The position numbers and the translations under genes were made by a program. 21,016 nucleotides of DNA from JAZDHV01 sp043810355 (lineage in GTDB: Archaea > Nanobdellota > Nanobdellia > Woesearchaeales > JAGVYU01), in assembly GCA_043810355.1 (NCBI GenBank), contig JBDROB010000044.1, positions 1 through 21,016 on the forward strand, in the 5' to 3' direction. The notes beneath the pieces were generated by a model, which was given only the letters and a program-made list of their open reading frames with translations, was not told the DNA's origin and ran no database searches. Shown piece by piece: positions 1 to 7,885 of the stretch (position 1 is the stretch's first letter; every line of letters starts with the position of its first letter).

Positions 1-150
1 AAATATACCACTGGTCTACATGACCAGTGGACAATAGTCCGCAATCCATTTTTGGAAGGCGGTATATTTCTGAGCATGCTCAAAGTCGGCAGGGTGAGCG
101 AAGCGAACATGCCGCCAGTCTATTGACTGGTGGTCCCTGCCAACTTTGAC
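1..150. repeat. Nested palindromic intergenic element
   Basis: This gene-free stretch is built almost entirely of inverted repeats. AAATATACC (1-9) pairs with GGTATATTT (61-69) and encloses the hairpin CCACTGGTC/GACCAGTGG (8-16/22-30). GAGCATGCTC (72-81) is a perfect palindrome. CAAAGTCGGCAGGG (81-94) pairs with CCCTGCCAACTTTG (135-148) with one mismatch and encloses a nine-pair hairpin, 112-120/125-133, with one G-T wobble. It lies beyond the 3' end of the minus-strand aRF1 gene and may continue left of the window. The ACTGGTGG core and the TTTCTGAGCA motif recur, the latter inverted, near 18.2 kb. It could be a structured RNA, a palindromic repeat or a termination region; sequence alone does not decide. 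Confidence 0.6.
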
Positions 151-157
151 ATTATTA

Positions 158-180
158 TCACATCGAATTCTGAATAGATT
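158..180. repeat. Partial copy of a dispersed AT-rich repeat
   Basis: The string CACATCGAATTCTGAAT here is repeated at 12401-12417, where it forms part of a longer structured element that in turn shares its right part with 10352-10378. Here it lies just after the stop codon of the minus-strand aRF1 gene. All three copies lie beyond gene 3' ends, so a role in transcript ends is possible but unproven. Confidence 0.5.
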
Positions 181-198
181 TATTTTTTTCATAATTCT

Positions 199-1299
199 TT
201 AGCCCCTTACCTCATACCTCAGAATTGCAGCAATCTTGCCGATATCCCTCAGTTGCACCCCTTCCCTTGTCTCTGTTGAGATGATATGAACTTCTGTGCT
301 GTACTCTTCTGCCTTTTTCTCAAACAAATCAATTGTATCGTCATCAAGAGCTTCTGAAAGGAGAATCTTGTCAACTGCGCCGAGCTCTAGATTTTTCATG
401 ACCTCTTTCTCGCCATAACTGGCTTTTTCAGGGTTTTTTGACAGCATCTCAAAGAATTCCAGCATCACTTCCTTCTCTTTTGCAATCTCTTCTTTTGCAA
501 GGATATCCTGGCTCTTATCAACCAGTTCCTGCAGTCCAAACTCTCCTGTGTAAGAGATGTCCTTGATAGCGATAATCTTTTTCTTGACTTCAGTAGGAAT
601 AAAGTTGCCATCAACAAAATCATATTTTGAAGGGCCAGGGCCTCCGACAATTATTCCTTTCAGCTCTTTATAGCCTAAAAACTGATCCTTGACATGGTCT
701 CCAATCTTTTTATAATGATCCCTTACAGCATCTTGCCTGATCCTCCCAAACCTTGCAGCTGATTGGCCCCCTGCCTTGAACTTTCCTGGAACTTGAGAGT
801 GTGATTTAAGAAGAGGAATAATGCTCTTTCCTTTGAGCAATGCAATATTTGCATCTCTCCTATCAATGACAATCAGGCCATAAACTTCCTTGATCTCCAT
901 CATCTCTGACAAAAGTTCAAGGACAAACTCCTTGTCACACCTATATATTCTGGTCTTAAGAGGTGTTGGAGGCTCAATAGACCAGACCTTAAAGTCCTGC
1001 TGGCCTTCCCTTTCAGCGACATTCCCTGAAAACACAGCCAGGCCATTATCAGGAGTCTTCTTGAACAGCCTTAGATGCTGGATCATCCTTTCAAGGGCAT
1101 CAGTCACATTTTTTCTAGTCTGGGCAGATTTGATATTTGTTGCAGTGCCCTGCTCTTGGTTGAGATGATTTATCACCTTGTTCATGTCATAGCCTTGAGG
1201 GATGTACACACTAACCAATTCTGTATGCCTTCCCCTATAAGTTTCCAGTTCCTTCACGAACTTCTTCAGATCGTGCTTTTGTTTTGATGTCAGTGACAT
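199..1299 (-). CDS. prf1: Peptide chain release factor aRF1, short form
   Basis: Archaeal/eukaryotic class-1 release factor, which recognises all three stop codons and triggers peptidyl-tRNA hydrolysis on the ribosome. The stop-codon domain shows the NIKS motif (residues 55-58) and YxCxxxF (Y119, C121, F125). The catalytic GGQ lies at 177-179 within a K/R-rich segment ending AARFGR. The C-terminal domain is recognisable (GELGAVDKILLSE-like block, then EVHIISTETREGVQLRDIGKIAAILRY). At 366 residues it is about 50 shorter than the roughly 415-425 usual in archaea. The missing part is the Cys-containing minidomain inserted in domain 3, of which no Cys remains here. The start ATG at 1299 has a TATA box about 27 bases upstream, which suggests a leaderless or very short-leader transcript. 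Identity is very secure. Confidence 0.97.
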   Translation of the reverse strand: MSLTSKQKHDLKKFVKELETYRGRHTELVSVYIPQGYDMNKVINHLNQEQGTATNIKSAQTRKNVTDALERMIQHLRLFKKTPDNGLAVFSGNVAEREGQQDFKVWSIEPPTPLKTRIYRCDKEFVLELLSEMMEIKEVYGLIVIDRRDANIALLKGKSIIPLLKSHSQVPGKFKAGGQSAARFGRIRQDAVRDHYKKIGDHVKDQFLGYKELKGIIVGGPGPSKYDFVDGNFIPTEVKKKIIAIKDISYTGEFGLQELVDKSQDILAKEEIAKEKEVMLEFFEMLSKNPEKASYGEKEVMKNLELGAVDKILLSEALDDDTIDLFEKKAEEYSTEVHIISTETREGVQLRDIGKIAAILRYEVRG

Positions 1300-1320
1300 A
1301 ATTATATAGGGCTGTTTGTG

Positions 1321-1330
1321 AGTATTTAAA
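1321..1330 (-). promoter_or_regulatory. TATA box of aRF1
   Basis: On the minus strand this reads TTTAAATACT, centred about 27 bases before the ATG at 1299. This is the usual archaeal distance from TATA box to transcription start, so the message would begin at or a few bases before the start codon. Confidence 0.5.
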
Positions 1331-1412
1331 ATTTTGGGTAACTCCTAACAATTATTTAGTTCATTTTTTTTAAAATCTTTTTTCCCCTTTAGATCATAAT
1401 ATTTTCGTAACA

Positions 1413-1495
1413 TTTATATATTATTAATATTAATATCAATAATAACTTGATTATTAGTTATATTATTAATACTAATAATAAGATTAATATTAATC
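1413..1495 (+). promoter_or_regulatory. Promoter and AT-rich palindrome array before the AbrB-like gene
   Basis: TTTATATA (1413-1420) is the best TATA box for the operon starting at 1518. Downstream of it, about 75 bases consist of TTATTAATATTAAT-like words in both orientations, including the perfect 14-base palindrome GATTAATATTAATC (1482-1495). AbrB-fold proteins bind AT-rich, poorly conserved palindromes and often repress themselves. The placement between the TATA box and the AbrB-like gene suggests an autoregulatory operator region. This is inference; simple A+T richness could produce some of the symmetry. Confidence 0.45.
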
Positions 1496-1517
1496 TGTAA
1501 ACCAATGCACGATATAA

Positions 1518-1748
1518 ATGGTCAATAAAAAACTGAATCCAAAAGGAATAACTGGATCAAGGCTTGGACCAAATGAAGTAAAAGTCCAAGAACTGAATAA
1601 TTCTCAGCTTATCATCACTTTTCCAAAAGGTTTAGCACAACTGACTGGAATATCAAAAGGCACTATACTTTCCTTTAAAATAAATGATAGTGGAAAGATT
1701 GAGATAATAAATAATGATCAAGAAATAAGAAAACATGGCAAAAAATAA
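1518..1748 (+). CDS. AbrB/SpoVT-fold DNA-binding protein
   Basis: A 76-residue protein whose middle (about residues 28-60, QLIITFPKGLAQLTGISKGT then a beta strand and KIEIINN) has the swapped-hairpin AbrB pattern: a strand, a T/P-K-x-L turn, a short helix, then GI-KG and a further strand. Such proteins dimerise and act as transition-state regulators or as antitoxins. No toxin-like gene is adjacent. Instead its last 14 bases overlap the start of the large surface-protein gene at 1735, so the two are probably translated together. This makes it a likely regulator of the downstream surface module, possibly acting on the AT-rich palindromes just upstream. The first 25 residues (lysine-rich) are not recognised. 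The fold call is good; the role is inferred from position. Confidence 0.75.
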   Translation: MVNKKLNPKGITGSRLGPNEVKVQELNNSQLIITFPKGLAQLTGISKGTILSFKINDSGKIEIINNDQEIRKHGKK

Positions 1749-4572
1749 AATAATTTATTATGTGAATAAATTTATCCTATTTTTAGTTATCATTATTATA
1801 ATAATGATTCCAGTATTTTCAGCAAATATTAATAATCTTATTGAAAATAATGATAAAAATATTGTCAGGGATGAGATCAGAAATGAAATTAATGATAATG
1901 GAGTATTCTCACAAGTTGTTGCAATAGAAAACAAGGACAATATTAATAATAATGATGATGATAGAGATAAAAATGATATTATTGGAAATTCAAAATTCTT
2001 ATTTATCTATGCAATCTATCTATTAGGTCTGCTTTCATTAGGGATCATATATAAAAAAGGGAATAAAAAAGCACAGATGACTGTATGGATAATTGTTGGA
2101 ATTGTTTTCCTGGCTTTGACATTGTTCTATATCTCGTATAGATTCTGGGAAGGTTACCAAAACAAGCTGGACCAGCAGCAAGTGGATTATTTTAATGCAG
2201 AAGTTGAAAGGATAAATACCTATATACGGGAATGTGTCAGCATCAAGGGTTATGATGGATTATTTTTATTAGGTCAACAAGGTGGATACATAGATGTACC
2301 TTCATACATTCGGCATCAAGTACCTGGAAAACCAGACACTTCCTATTGGTATCTGGATGAGTCAAACATCCAGCCATTGCTGAATGAGACAAAGATCAGA
2401 TTAGTAAGATATGTAAATGAAAACCTGAAAAGCTGCCTGAACTTTGATGAATACACATCAGCAGGATTTGATATTGAGACAGGTGATGTCAATACAACAG
2501 TGATTATAGGTGCAGAAGATGTCACAGTAAGAGTAGAGATGCCTACACTGATCCAATTCGGGCAGTTTGAGCAAAGATACAAGGAATTTTCAGAGAATTA
2601 CAATATCAGATTCAGAAGGATATGGGAATTAGCTTCAAGATATTCAAACAATTTCTTTGATCCAAACTTTGACCACAAACAACCCTTAGCAAATGTTGCT
2701 CAAGGAGATTTTAAAGTGACTATGTTAACCTCATTCGGAGAAGAGTATCTAGTCTATGATATTTGGGATGATGACAGCTATGTCAGGGGAAAAAATGATT
2801 ATCATTTCAGGTTTGCTTATAGAAATGGCCCCTCAACAGTCCCAAGATGTGTTGAGCTATGGCCAATGTGCCAGATTATACCAAATTTCTTTCCATATGT
2901 CCTGTACTCAAGGGACAGAGAGACAATGCTGATAATCAAGCCAGGCACAACAATGAACATACCTGGTGGAAAGTGCGAGATTTGTGTCACACAGAGCTAT
3001 GAGCAGTCTGTGACTGGAGCATCTGAAGTCGTAAGCAGGAGCTATGATGGCCAGATAGGAATGGGATTTGATGGAGCTAGCTCAAGCCCAAATTGGATGA
3101 CAAAATATCCAATATATGATTTTACTCCAGATGGAACTAAATCTTCACAAAAGATGAAATTAAAGATGTATTGGGATGAGGATTATATAGCTATCCAGGA
3201 CAAGATGGGAATAATAAATGATGATCCAAACTGGCATCCGATTGACTCAAACCCTGATTATGGCGATCATTCAGTCTGGGCTGATATTGATGGATTCAGC
3301 GCTTTCTCATTAGCTGACATTGGAGCAATGGGAGGAAGGGAAGCAGAGGCAAAGGATGAGGAGAAACCAAAGAGTGCTCCGATTTGTATTATTGTTGCTA
3401 TTTTAATTGCAGCTGATATTATATTCTTCTCGCATGGACTTGCAAGTGGTGTATTAGCAGGTGCAATAGGAGGAGATGTTGCTATCTTGGGCGGTACAAA
3501 TATGTTGAATTCCCAACTAGGAAAAGACAGTGATGATAAATGCACTAGCTTTACTCCAACAGCTGATCAAGTGATTTCAATAGATAAAGAAGAGAATAAA
3601 GGAAAAGGTGATTGTGAGCTTAAAGGTGGTGGTGGAATGGGTGGCATGGGCGGAGGAGGAGGCGGCCTAGGAGGGTTACTTGGCGGATTAGGTGGTGGAG
3701 GATTAGGAGGGTTACTCGGTGGTTCAGGTGGAGGTTTAGGTTTAGGTGATTTTGGAGGAGGAGGCCAGTCATTCTTAGGTCTTGGTGAAGGTCTAGGAGG
3801 AATAACTGATATGCTTTCAGGAGTTACTGAATTTGGAGGAGACCTGATACAAGACATACAAGACATACAAGAGATAGATTATTCACAAGTTCAATATGGA
3901 GCAACTCAAGACGACATGGAACAATTATTCACAGACTTTGTCCAGACATATCCTCAATATTTTGGACAAGGGACAGGAGATCCCATCATTGTGACAGGAG
4001 CTGCCATAGCAATCACTGGCATGGCAGTCGCAGCTGATACTAGCCAAAATAATATTGATGCATTTACCTCATATCTAGAGTCCCAATCACAATATTTCCC
4101 TGAGAATGATTCAGTTGTAAATCAGACTACTACAATTGGAATATTGACAAATTTCACAACAGCAAATCAAAATATAATTGCTCAGGGATATTATTTATCA
4201 ACTGTAACACAGGAAATGACAGGATTTGTCAATGGCCATCCAGAATATTTTCAGAGCGCATCAGGATTGCCTGAAACAGACCTATGGGGAACAATACAAG
4301 ATGCATTTGCTGATATCAGTATTTCTGATGTAACAGGATCCCTAATGAGCCAATTCGGATCATTAGGCAGTCTGATGAGCCAAGGAGGAGGCGGAGGACT
4401 TATGGGCGGAGGAGGCATGGGCAGCATAATGAACCTTATGGGTGGAGGAGATTCACATTTTGTCCAAGGGGGACAGGAGTATAAAGTCTGTGCAAAAGTA
4501 AAAAAATGCGATCTTTTGACGCAATTGACATGCCAGAAATGCGATGTAAAATGCACTGCAAAATATAAATAA
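1735..4572 (+). CDS. Large Gly-rich membrane-anchored surface protein
   Basis: A 945-residue protein of unknown function. Hydrophobic segments lie at about 12-29, 88-105, 115-134 and 550-585. The third is preceded by KKAQMT, resembling the start of the short class III-like signal segments of many archaeal surface proteins, but here it is internal. Just after it, residues 157-189 (YIRECVSI..., LGQQGGYIDVP) match a block I associate with large secreted proteins of Woesearchaeota-like genomes; this is from memory. Residues 630-690 are almost pure Gly with Leu and Met (repeats of GGLGGLLGG), and a second Gly/Met patch lies near 885-915. The C-terminus is Cys-rich (five Cys in the last 28 residues). 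The ATG overlaps the AbrB-like gene by 14 bases. The first 110 residues, rich in Asn and Asp, look like a fused extra leader. Probably an envelope or appendage-related protein; no enzyme motif was seen. Confidence 0.8.
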   Translation: MAKNKIIYYVNKFILFLVIIIIIMIPVFSANINNLIENNDKNIVRDEIRNEINDNGVFSQVVAIENKDNINNNDDDRDKNDIIGNSKFLFIYAIYLLGLLSLGIIYKKGNKKAQMTVWIIVGIVFLALTLFYISYRFWEGYQNKLDQQQVDYFNAEVERINTYIRECVSIKGYDGLFLLGQQGGYIDVPSYIRHQVPGKPDTSYWYLDESNIQPLLNETKIRLVRYVNENLKSCLNFDEYTSAGFDIETGDVNTTVIIGAEDVTVRVEMPTLIQFGQFEQRYKEFSENYNIRFRRIWELASRYSNNFFDPNFDHKQPLANVAQGDFKVTMLTSFGEEYLVYDIWDDDSYVRGKNDYHFRFAYRNGPSTVPRCVELWPMCQIIPNFFPYVLYSRDRETMLIIKPGTTMNIPGGKCEICVTQSYEQSVTGASEVVSRSYDGQIGMGFDGASSSPNWMTKYPIYDFTPDGTKSSQKMKLKMYWDEDYIAIQDKMGIINDDPNWHPIDSNPDYGDHSVWADIDGFSAFSLADIGAMGGREAEAKDEEKPKSAPICIIVAILIAADIIFFSHGLASGVLAGAIGGDVAILGGTNMLNSQLGKDSDDKCTSFTPTADQVISIDKEENKGKGDCELKGGGGMGGMGGGGGGLGGLLGGLGGGGLGGLLGGSGGGLGLGDFGGGGQSFLGLGEGLGGITDMLSGVTEFGGDLIQDIQDIQEIDYSQVQYGATQDDMEQLFTDFVQTYPQYFGQGTGDPIIVTGAAIAITGMAVAADTSQNNIDAFTSYLESQSQYFPENDSVVNQTTTIGILTNFTTANQNIIAQGYYLSTVTQEMTGFVNGHPEYFQSASGLPETDLWGTIQDAFADISISDVTGSLMSQFGSLGSLMSQGGGGGLMGGGGMGSIMNLMGGGDSHFVQGGQEYKVCAKVKKCDLLTQLTCQKCDVKCTAKYK

Positions 4573-4621
4573 AAAACAGAAGAATGTAAAAAAGAAATAA
4601 AATAAAATAATAAAATTGATC

Positions 4622-6949
4622 ATGATAAAAACAAAAAAATCAAATCAAATTTCAAAGATTATGAAGCAGGCAATCATAATCTGGATAGTTGTAAACATCC
4701 TGCTAGTCCCAGTCATTGCAATTGGATTCAATACAGATGGTATTGAGACAAAAGAACTGCAAAAAGTGCCTTTGATCAAAGGATTGTTCTCAAGGATTAT
4801 CCCAAATTCTGGTGGACCAGATACGAGCATTGACATAAGCCAGCCAGCAAATGCTCTTTTGCTGCCACTTTACCTTCTAATAATAGAATCACTTGCACTC
4901 ATAATAATCTTAGTCAACCTGATAATAATCCATCTAAAACAAGACAAGAAAATGCAGGATTATTACCTGAAAAAAATAAAGAATAAAAATGTATCACACG
5001 AGCAGATCAAAGATCATCTCATAAAGTATGGATTAGACAGCCATCTTGTCCATAAATTCATAAATAAACAAAGAAAGATACATCTGCTGCAGAGATTGTC
5101 AATGATGATGTTTGTATTTATTGCTGCAACATTTGTGATAGTCATATATCAGCAAAATACCTTGCTTGGAGGAAAAGAACAAGTGGGTTATGCTGCTGGA
5201 TTTGGAACAGGATGCTGCGACAGATTCTGCAAAGAGATGTCAGAAAATGAATGTTTTGAAGAGCAGCCTTATCCTGAGTATTATGTTGATTGGAATTATT
5301 ATCCTCTTAAAAGCTGTGATAAAGTTGAAAGCTGCAATACAGGATGCTGCATTGATGATGAAGGCTATTGCCTGAGCAATTATCTTCAATCCAACTGTGA
5401 GCTATATGACTATACTTTTATAAAAAAAGAATGCAACCAATTGTGGGATGAATGCCTGAGACCTCCAGGTCCAGATGAGGTGATAGACCAGACTGGTGTA
5501 ACAATGTCACCTGATACATCAATACTAAGCTTTATACAGCAGCTTATGGGAGTATGGCTTGATAACAACAATAATCTGATTGTAGACCAGGCTGATCCAT
5601 ATGGAGCAAGGAGATTAGTATTAGATCCTCAGGTAGTTGCAAGATCAGGCGACACAGTAAACATAAAGTTTGTTGTAGACAATTATCTTCCAATAAAAAA
5701 AGTTGAAATCAAACTTAATGATGGCAATACTCAAATTGCAGCTATGGAACTATTGGATGACAGCCAGCATTTGGATGCATTAGAGAATGATGGGATCTTT
5801 GGAAATATTTACACAATTCCAACTTTATCCAGAGGCCTGCATCGAATATCAATAGATGTATACATCACAAATGAAGATGGTGAAATAAATCTTCATACAA
5901 ATTTCTATAATTATACAATAGCAAGCGGAGTGGACTGCCTGCCTATGATACCATGGGAAGACACTGAAAATAGGAGAGATATAATCTTTATAGGCAATAA
6001 TATCACACCTGCAGGAGGAATTGACTGGTTTGAACAGATGATCGCAGACAAATACAGAAGTTTAATGTCAATACCTCCTTTTATTGATAATAATGAAAAT
6101 ATAAACTTTTTCTATATCAGAAAAGACAATCAGTTCCAATCAGATTCAGCTGTACTTGCTGAATTATCAAGCCAGTGCGGTTTTTTCAACCAGTCACAGG
6201 ATGCAGCAATATTATTTGACTATAATGAACCAAAATGTAAAAAATTAACAAATGGGTTGTACAGGATAACTCCTGATTCAGGTGCAATATACAATACTCT
6301 GACACTAGATGATGCTATCGACAATATGTGCGAAATATTGGTATCAGTGCTAGATTATATCATGATGCACAATACTTTAGATCTACTTCCTGAGATTGAA
6401 TTCTTATCAGAAAATGAAAGGACATTCTGGCAAGACACTCCAACTATCAAATTCAAGATCACAGATGATAAATCTATCTCAATCCAATATGCAATCTATA
6501 TTGATGGAGTGAGCAGATTGAATTCTACTACAGCAAGTGGAACTGTCAATAAAATGTTATTGCCCCTAGGAGATGGCCATCATAGGATTATTATGTTTGC
6601 ACAAGATAATAATGAAAATATGAACTGGACAGATTATAATTTCACAATCAATTCAAGTCTTGGATATGATATATTTATCATAAATCCAAAACATATGGAA
6701 ATAAGGGGAAGCAACATGGTAAATATCAGCTTTAAGATAGTTGCAGATGACCATTCAACTGTTTTTACATATGGAATATTCATCAATGGTGAAAGGAAAG
6801 AAGGTGGAGTAATATCAGCTGGTCAAGTAGAGAGTGTGATTATTGAGAATATGCAAGGTGATGAGCAAAAGCTTGTGATAAAAGCAGAGGATTCAGGGAG
6901 ATTGATTGAGTCAGATGAGATAAAATTCTTTGTTCCAGGAGATGGATGA
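4622..6949 (+). CDS. Multidomain Cys-rich membrane protein with extracellular Ig-like domains
   Basis: A 775-residue protein counted from ATG 4622; a TTG two codons earlier is less likely. Membrane segments lie at about 16-35, 80-104 and 158-176. Between the last two is a short charged helical module (about 110-150: YLKKIKNKNVSHEQIKDHLI...) that I place in the cytoplasm. The exported part begins with Cys-rich motifs (GCCDRFC at 197-203, CNTGCC at 238-243), then a beta-sandwich-like segment (about 335-432). Residues about 450-575 start DIIFIGNN and continue MSIPPF...NINFFYI, which resembles the N-terminal half of M64-type metallopeptidases, but no HExxH zinc motif is present. Two Ig-like repeats follow (590-676 and 682-771). 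It shares the module and operon with the next gene. Function unknown; likely surface recognition or assembly. Confidence 0.78.
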   Translation: MIKTKKSNQISKIMKQAIIIWIVVNILLVPVIAIGFNTDGIETKELQKVPLIKGLFSRIIPNSGGPDTSIDISQPANALLLPLYLLIIESLALIIILVNLIIIHLKQDKKMQDYYLKKIKNKNVSHEQIKDHLIKYGLDSHLVHKFINKQRKIHLLQRLSMMMFVFIAATFVIVIYQQNTLLGGKEQVGYAAGFGTGCCDRFCKEMSENECFEEQPYPEYYVDWNYYPLKSCDKVESCNTGCCIDDEGYCLSNYLQSNCELYDYTFIKKECNQLWDECLRPPGPDEVIDQTGVTMSPDTSILSFIQQLMGVWLDNNNNLIVDQADPYGARRLVLDPQVVARSGDTVNIKFVVDNYLPIKKVEIKLNDGNTQIAAMELLDDSQHLDALENDGIFGNIYTIPTLSRGLHRISIDVYITNEDGEINLHTNFYNYTIASGVDCLPMIPWEDTENRRDIIFIGNNITPAGGIDWFEQMIADKYRSLMSIPPFIDNNENINFFYIRKDNQFQSDSAVLAELSSQCGFFNQSQDAAILFDYNEPKCKKLTNGLYRITPDSGAIYNTLTLDDAIDNMCEILVSVLDYIMMHNTLDLLPEIEFLSENERTFWQDTPTIKFKITDDKSISIQYAIYIDGVSRLNSTTASGTVNKMLLPLGDGHHRIIMFAQDNNENMNWTDYNFTINSSLGYDIFIINPKHMEIRGSNMVNISFKIVADDHSTVFTYGIFINGERKEGGVISAGQVESVIIENMQGDEQKLVIKAEDSGRLIESDEIKFFVPGDG
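6938..6941 (+). promoter_or_regulatory. Ribosome binding site deciding the start at 6951
   Basis: GGAG lies inside the end of the preceding gene, nine bases before ATG 6951. It supports this start over the in-frame TTG at 6930 and ATG at 6942, and suggests translation coupled to the upstream gene, whose TGA ends at 6949. Confidence 0.5.
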
Positions 6950-6950
6950 T

Positions 6951-7802
6951 ATGGGTTTAAGGGCAAATGTATCATTAATTTTTGTATTCATATTCTTTAT
7001 TCTCCTAGTCCCATCTGCATTATCAGAAGAAAAGCATTTTGTAGTCAGGTTGATTGATTCTGATGGAAGGCTTCTTTACCAAGGAATAAACCTGTTTGCA
7101 GGAAGCTCAGGAGGATTGACAGATGATAAAATAGGGACTAAATTTGAGCTGTATTCAGCTGACAAATCATTGATGTACAAGAGGACAGTAGAGATTGAGA
7201 TAAATAAGTCAAATAATGTAAAATTGCCATATATTGATGAGGCTGTCACCTTGGTCATCAATGATGAAAGCCTGGAGAGTCCAATAAACATCAGCATAAT
7301 AGCATTCGCAGACCTTTGCGGAGACAACATCTGCCAGCAAAAGGAGAACACAAACATATGCTCTATTGACTGCAAATCAGGGTATCAGGACAATTACTGC
7401 GATGGCTATATTGACAGCAGATGCGACCCAGACTGTGGCTCAAATGAAGATCCAGACTGTGATCCAGAACCAGATGGTGGCAATACTGTTCCAGTTAATC
7501 CACATGTCACAACCACTACAGAATATGGTAATATTGATAATGCTGGTATTGGAACAGTTGGAAAAAAAGGTAAAACAATATTTATCTTAATCATTTTTGT
7601 CATATTTATCCTGATTGTCTTATTGATCACAATATTATATATAATTAAATCAAGCAATGAAAAAGAGGATGAATTAGGTGTTTTTATCAAAAAGTCACTT
7701 GACAAAGGGCATGGAAGATATGAGATAAGGGATCATCTATTAAATAATGGATATAGTGATTCTCAGGTGAAAAATGCTTTTGAGCAACTGATTTATCAAT
7801 AA
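6951..7802 (+). CDS. Secreted Cys-rich protein with C-terminal membrane anchor and helical tail
   Basis: A 283-residue protein counted from ATG 6951. It has a clear signal peptide (about residues 5-25, ending PSALS), a beta-rich exported domain (27-120), then a Cys-rich stretch (123-170: CGDNICQQ...CSIDC, CDGYIDSRCDPDC, DPDCDPEPD). That stretch resembles the CGDGxC/DPDC calcium- or disulfide-type repeats common in archaeal surface proteins. A Thr/Gly linker (175-205) leads to one membrane helix (209-232) and a 50-residue cytoplasmic tail (LGVFIKKSLDKGHGRYEIRD, then HLLNNGYS). The tail matches the internal cytoplasmic module of the previous protein. The gene starts one base after the previous stop. 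Type I membrane topology is clear; function is unknown. The matching tails suggest both proteins dock to the same cytoplasmic partner. Confidence 0.8.
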   Translation: MGLRANVSLIFVFIFFILLVPSALSEEKHFVVRLIDSDGRLLYQGINLFAGSSGGLTDDKIGTKFELYSADKSLMYKRTVEIEINKSNNVKLPYIDEAVTLVINDESLESPINISIIAFADLCGDNICQQKENTNICSIDCKSGYQDNYCDGYIDSRCDPDCGSNEDPDCDPEPDGGNTVPVNPHVTTTTEYGNIDNAGIGTVGKKGKTIFILIIFVIFILIVLLITILYIIKSSNEKEDELGVFIKKSLDKGHGRYEIRDHLLNNGYSDSQVKNAFEQLIYQ

Positions 7803-7815
7803 GATTTATATAATA

Positions 7816-7875
7816 TAAAGTATAGAATAATAAAGTATAGAATAATAAAGTGTAGGACAATAAAGTAAAAGACAA
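7816..7875 (+). repeat. Four tandem 15-base repeats between two operon genes
   Basis: Four contiguous units start at 7816, 7831, 7846 and 7861. The first two are identical (TAAAGTATAGAATAA), the third is TAAAGTGTAGGACAA and the fourth TAAAGTAAAAGACAA. They fill nearly all of the 83-base gap before ATG 7886. The number of units could vary between strains by slippage. Confidence 0.9.
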
Positions 7876-7885
7876 GGAATACAAA

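Noticed and set aside
3622..3810. G-quadruplex element as an independent regulatory feature
   Set aside because: The G runs are explained by Gly codons of the protein; most runs are only two or three G and no separate evidence supports a DNA-level role.
3567..3866. Minus-strand open frame coding for a Pro-rich 99-residue protein (and a similar one at 4251-4556)
   Set aside because: It is the antisense of the Gly-rich tract, where GGN codons read as CCN on the other strand; no promoter or ribosome binding site.
1518..4572. AbrB-like gene as antitoxin of a toxin-antitoxin pair
   Set aside because: The overlapping downstream gene is a 945-residue membrane protein, not a PIN, RelE or MazF-type toxin.
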